This document shows, piece after piece, positions 4,611 through 6,010 of a stretch of DNA of 6,010 bases. Position 1 is the first letter of the stretch; every line of letters begins with the position of its first letter. Source of the stretch: Actinomycetota bacterium (GTDB taxonomy: Bacteria; Actinomycetota; Thermoleophilia; UBA2241); NCBI GenBank assembly GCA_003132645.1, contig PKYM01000035.1, positions 1 through 6,010 on the forward strand, given 5' to 3'. A program made the position numbers and the translations under genes. The notes beneath the pieces are model-generated. The model was not told where the DNA came from. It worked only from the letters and a program-made list of their open reading frames with translations, and made no database searches.

Positions 4611-5993
4611 ATGATCGATCTGGTGGAGGTCTTCGAGCGCGCCGAAATAGGGCCGCTCACCTCTGAGACCGACTACTACATGAAGCGCTACGTCCCGAAA
4701 CTGAGCGAGATCATCGCCCGCCACGGGATCAAGTGGGACAAGAACACGATCATCAACACCGACGACGATCTCACGGATCGCGTCTTCCAGGCGGCCGTCG
4801 ACCTGCTCGCCGAAGCCGGCGCCTACTGTCCCGAGACCAACCGCGTGATGCAGTTCACCCGCGACGAGATCCTCACGGCCTGCGCGCAGTGCCCGACCGA
4901 GACGACCTTCGGTGAGGGACGCGAGCGCAAGGTCATGCGCGGTCGCCGACCCGACACGACCGACGATCGCCCGTGGGTGCACGTCGGCGGCGGCATCTAC
5001 ACGACCGACGAACAGGTCTTCATGGACACCGTCGAAAAGATGGCGTCGTTTAACATCGTCGACTCGGTCAGCGTGCCCTCTATCCTGCACATTCGCGGCA
5101 CGGACGCCCGCGTGCGTTCGCCGCAGGAGATCCTCGCCGCCTGCAAGACGGTCCGTTTGGCCCGCGAGGGCATCCGCCGCTCCGGGCGCGCCGGGCTGCC
5201 GATCATCAACGGCATCTCGGCTGCCTCGCAGCCGGCCTCGATGTTCGCGGCCAGCTACCCCGACTTCGGCCTGCGGCCGAGCGACGGCTTTCTGATCGAC
5301 TTCCTGTCGGAGCTCGTGGTCGGCTATGAAGCGCTCCAGAAGGTGGCCTTCTACAACAGCCTGAGCGCCAACATCGGCTCGACCTCGACACCCCTGTTCG
5401 GCGGTTACGCCGGGGGCGCCGAGGGCGTCGCCGTCACGGCTACCTGCTACATGATCATGGGTGCGCTGATCTTCCGCGGCAGCTACCACTACAACGCCCC
5501 GCTGCACAGTAAGCTGCACCTCTCCTCGACGCGCCCGCTGATCTGGGCGATCGCCATGTCGAACGCCGCCATCGGGCGCAACATGGGCTATCCCATGGTG
5601 AACCTGCCTTACCTGGGCGGCGGTTCCGGCACCAAGCAGTACCACTACGAGATGGCCTGCTACATGCTGGCCGTGGTCAGCTCGGGCGGCAACGTCTTCT
5701 CGGGTCATCCGGCCATGGCGGTGCAGTCCGACTCGCTCGTGCCCGACGACCACAAGTTCCACGCCGAGATGGGCCTGGCCGCCGCCAAGCTCACGCGCGC
5801 CGAGGCCGAGCCCCTGGCCCAGAAGCTCTATCCGCTCTTCGGCGACAAGCTGAAGGACCCCGACAAGGGCTTCACCTTCCAGGAGGTCTACGACGCCAAG
5901 ACCAAGCGGATCGTCAACGACGAGTACCGCAAGGCCATGGACGACGTGCGGACCGAGCTCGGGGCCATGGGCCTCGAGGTGCCTGTCAGCTGA
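4611..5993 (+). CDS. Monomethylamine methyltransferase (MtmB) family protein lacking pyrrolysine
   Basis: A corrinoid-dependent methyltransferase of the MtmB family (PF05369). At 460 residues it nearly equals methanogen MtmB (458). It follows MtmB along its length: LLAEAGAYCPETNRVMQFTRDEI near the N terminus, IYTTDEQVFM, GRAGLPI, LFGGYAGG (262-269), SYHYNAPLHSKL, and the C-terminal FTFQEVYDAKTKRIVNDEYRKAMDDVRTELGAMGLEV. MtmB carries pyrrolysine at 202. Here the equivalent stretch (198-201, I-I-N-G) is ordinary sense codons with no TAG. By an alignment from memory, the Pyl-contacting residues Glu229, Glu259 and Gln333 correspond to Leu228, Thr258 and Leu332. The fold is kept but the active site is changed, so the substrate may not be monomethylamine. 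ATG 4611 has AGGAGA (4600-4605) five bases upstream. The gene is last in the visible unit and probably uses the corrinoid protein encoded just before it. Confidence 0.88.
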   Translation: MIDLVEVFERAEIGPLTSETDYYMKRYVPKLSEIIARHGIKWDKNTIINTDDDLTDRVFQAAVDLLAEAGAYCPETNRVMQFTRDEILTACAQCPTETTFGEGRERKVMRGRRPDTTDDRPWVHVGGGIYTTDEQVFMDTVEKMASFNIVDSVSVPSILHIRGTDARVRSPQEILAACKTVRLAREGIRRSGRAGLPIINGISAASQPASMFAASYPDFGLRPSDGFLIDFLSELVVGYEALQKVAFYNSLSANIGSTSTPLFGGYAGGAEGVAVTATCYMIMGALIFRGSYHYNAPLHSKLHLSSTRPLIWAIAMSNAAIGRNMGYPMVNLPYLGGGSGTKQYHYEMACYMLAVVSSGGNVFSGHPAMAVQSDSLVPDDHKFHAEMGLAAAKLTRAEAEPLAQKLYPLFGDKLKDPDKGFTFQEVYDAKTKRIVNDEYRKAMDDVRTELGAMGLEVPVS

Positions 5994-6010
5994 TCGTCTG
6001 ATCACACCGC

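Noticed and set aside
3848..4660. Minus-strand open frame (270 codons) opposite the corrinoid gene
   Set aside because: It spans both gaps and the corrinoid gene on the opposite strand, has no domain, and no ribosome site was noted; the plus-strand B12 motifs are decisive.
2310..5993. In-frame TAG read as pyrrolysine in either methyltransferase
   Set aside because: Both genes are full length without interruption. The only relevant TAG is the normal stop of the MttB-like gene (3771-3773), and no extension beyond it resembles the family.
4575..6005. Minus-strand open frame (476 codons) opposite the MtmB-like gene
   Set aside because: Shadow frame with a repetitive Val/Asp/Gly/His composition; the plus strand carries MtmB-family blocks throughout.
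5994..6010. Terminator or next gene start at the right edge
   Set aside because: Only 17 bases remain. They contain a repeated CTGATC (5990-5995 and 5999-6004) and a TGATCA palindrome, too little to call.

Overview
This GC-rich bacterial window holds five plus-strand genes in one probable transcription unit: a DeoR-family repressor, an APH-fold small-molecule kinase, an MttB-superfamily methyltransferase, a corrinoid (B12) protein, and a methyltransferase of the monomethylamine (MtmB) family. Codons are strongly biased to G/C in the third position, GTG and TTG starts are plausible, and there is a sigma70-type promoter with an extended -10. The set suggests an anaerobic or facultatively anaerobic, corrinoid-dependent methylotroph of high GC (for example a high-GC actinobacterial lineage such as Coriobacteriia). 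The lineage is a guess, because nothing in the window fixes taxonomy.

Layout. Positions 1-216 are a regulatory region with a good promoter (112-138), an 11-bp inverted repeat whose right arm lies between the -35 and -10 boxes, and a leader that can fold into a hairpin. The DeoR-type regulator follows (217-1017). After a 66-base gap with two GC-rich hairpins comes the kinase (1084-2313), which overlaps or abuts the MttB-like gene (2310-3773). A 101-base gap with a hairpin precedes the corrinoid protein (3875-4522), and an 88-base gap with a palindrome and a hairpin precedes the MtmB-like gene (4611-5993). The last 17 bases hold no recognisable feature.

How the genes fit together. The two methyltransferases probably move a methyl group from a methylated amine or related compound to Co(I) of the corrinoid protein. 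A methylcorrinoid:tetrahydrofolate methyltransferase and a reductive activase (RamA type) would then be needed; neither is in the window. The kinase is unusual company for such genes. It may phosphorylate the methylated substrate or its demethylated product, and a phosphorylated compound is the kind of ligand DeoR-family repressors usually sense.

The most notable point is that both methyltransferases read through without an amber codon, so neither contains pyrrolysine. Pyrrolysine-free MttB relatives are well known (MtgB, MtpB, MtcB and others). A pyrrolysine-free MtmB relative is much less described. In this one the residues that match the pyrrolysine pocket of methanogen MtmB also appear to be replaced, so its substrate may not be monomethylamine. 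A Pyl-free MttB/MtmB pair sharing one corrinoid protein, with a kinase and a DeoR regulator, is the candidate undescribed system here.
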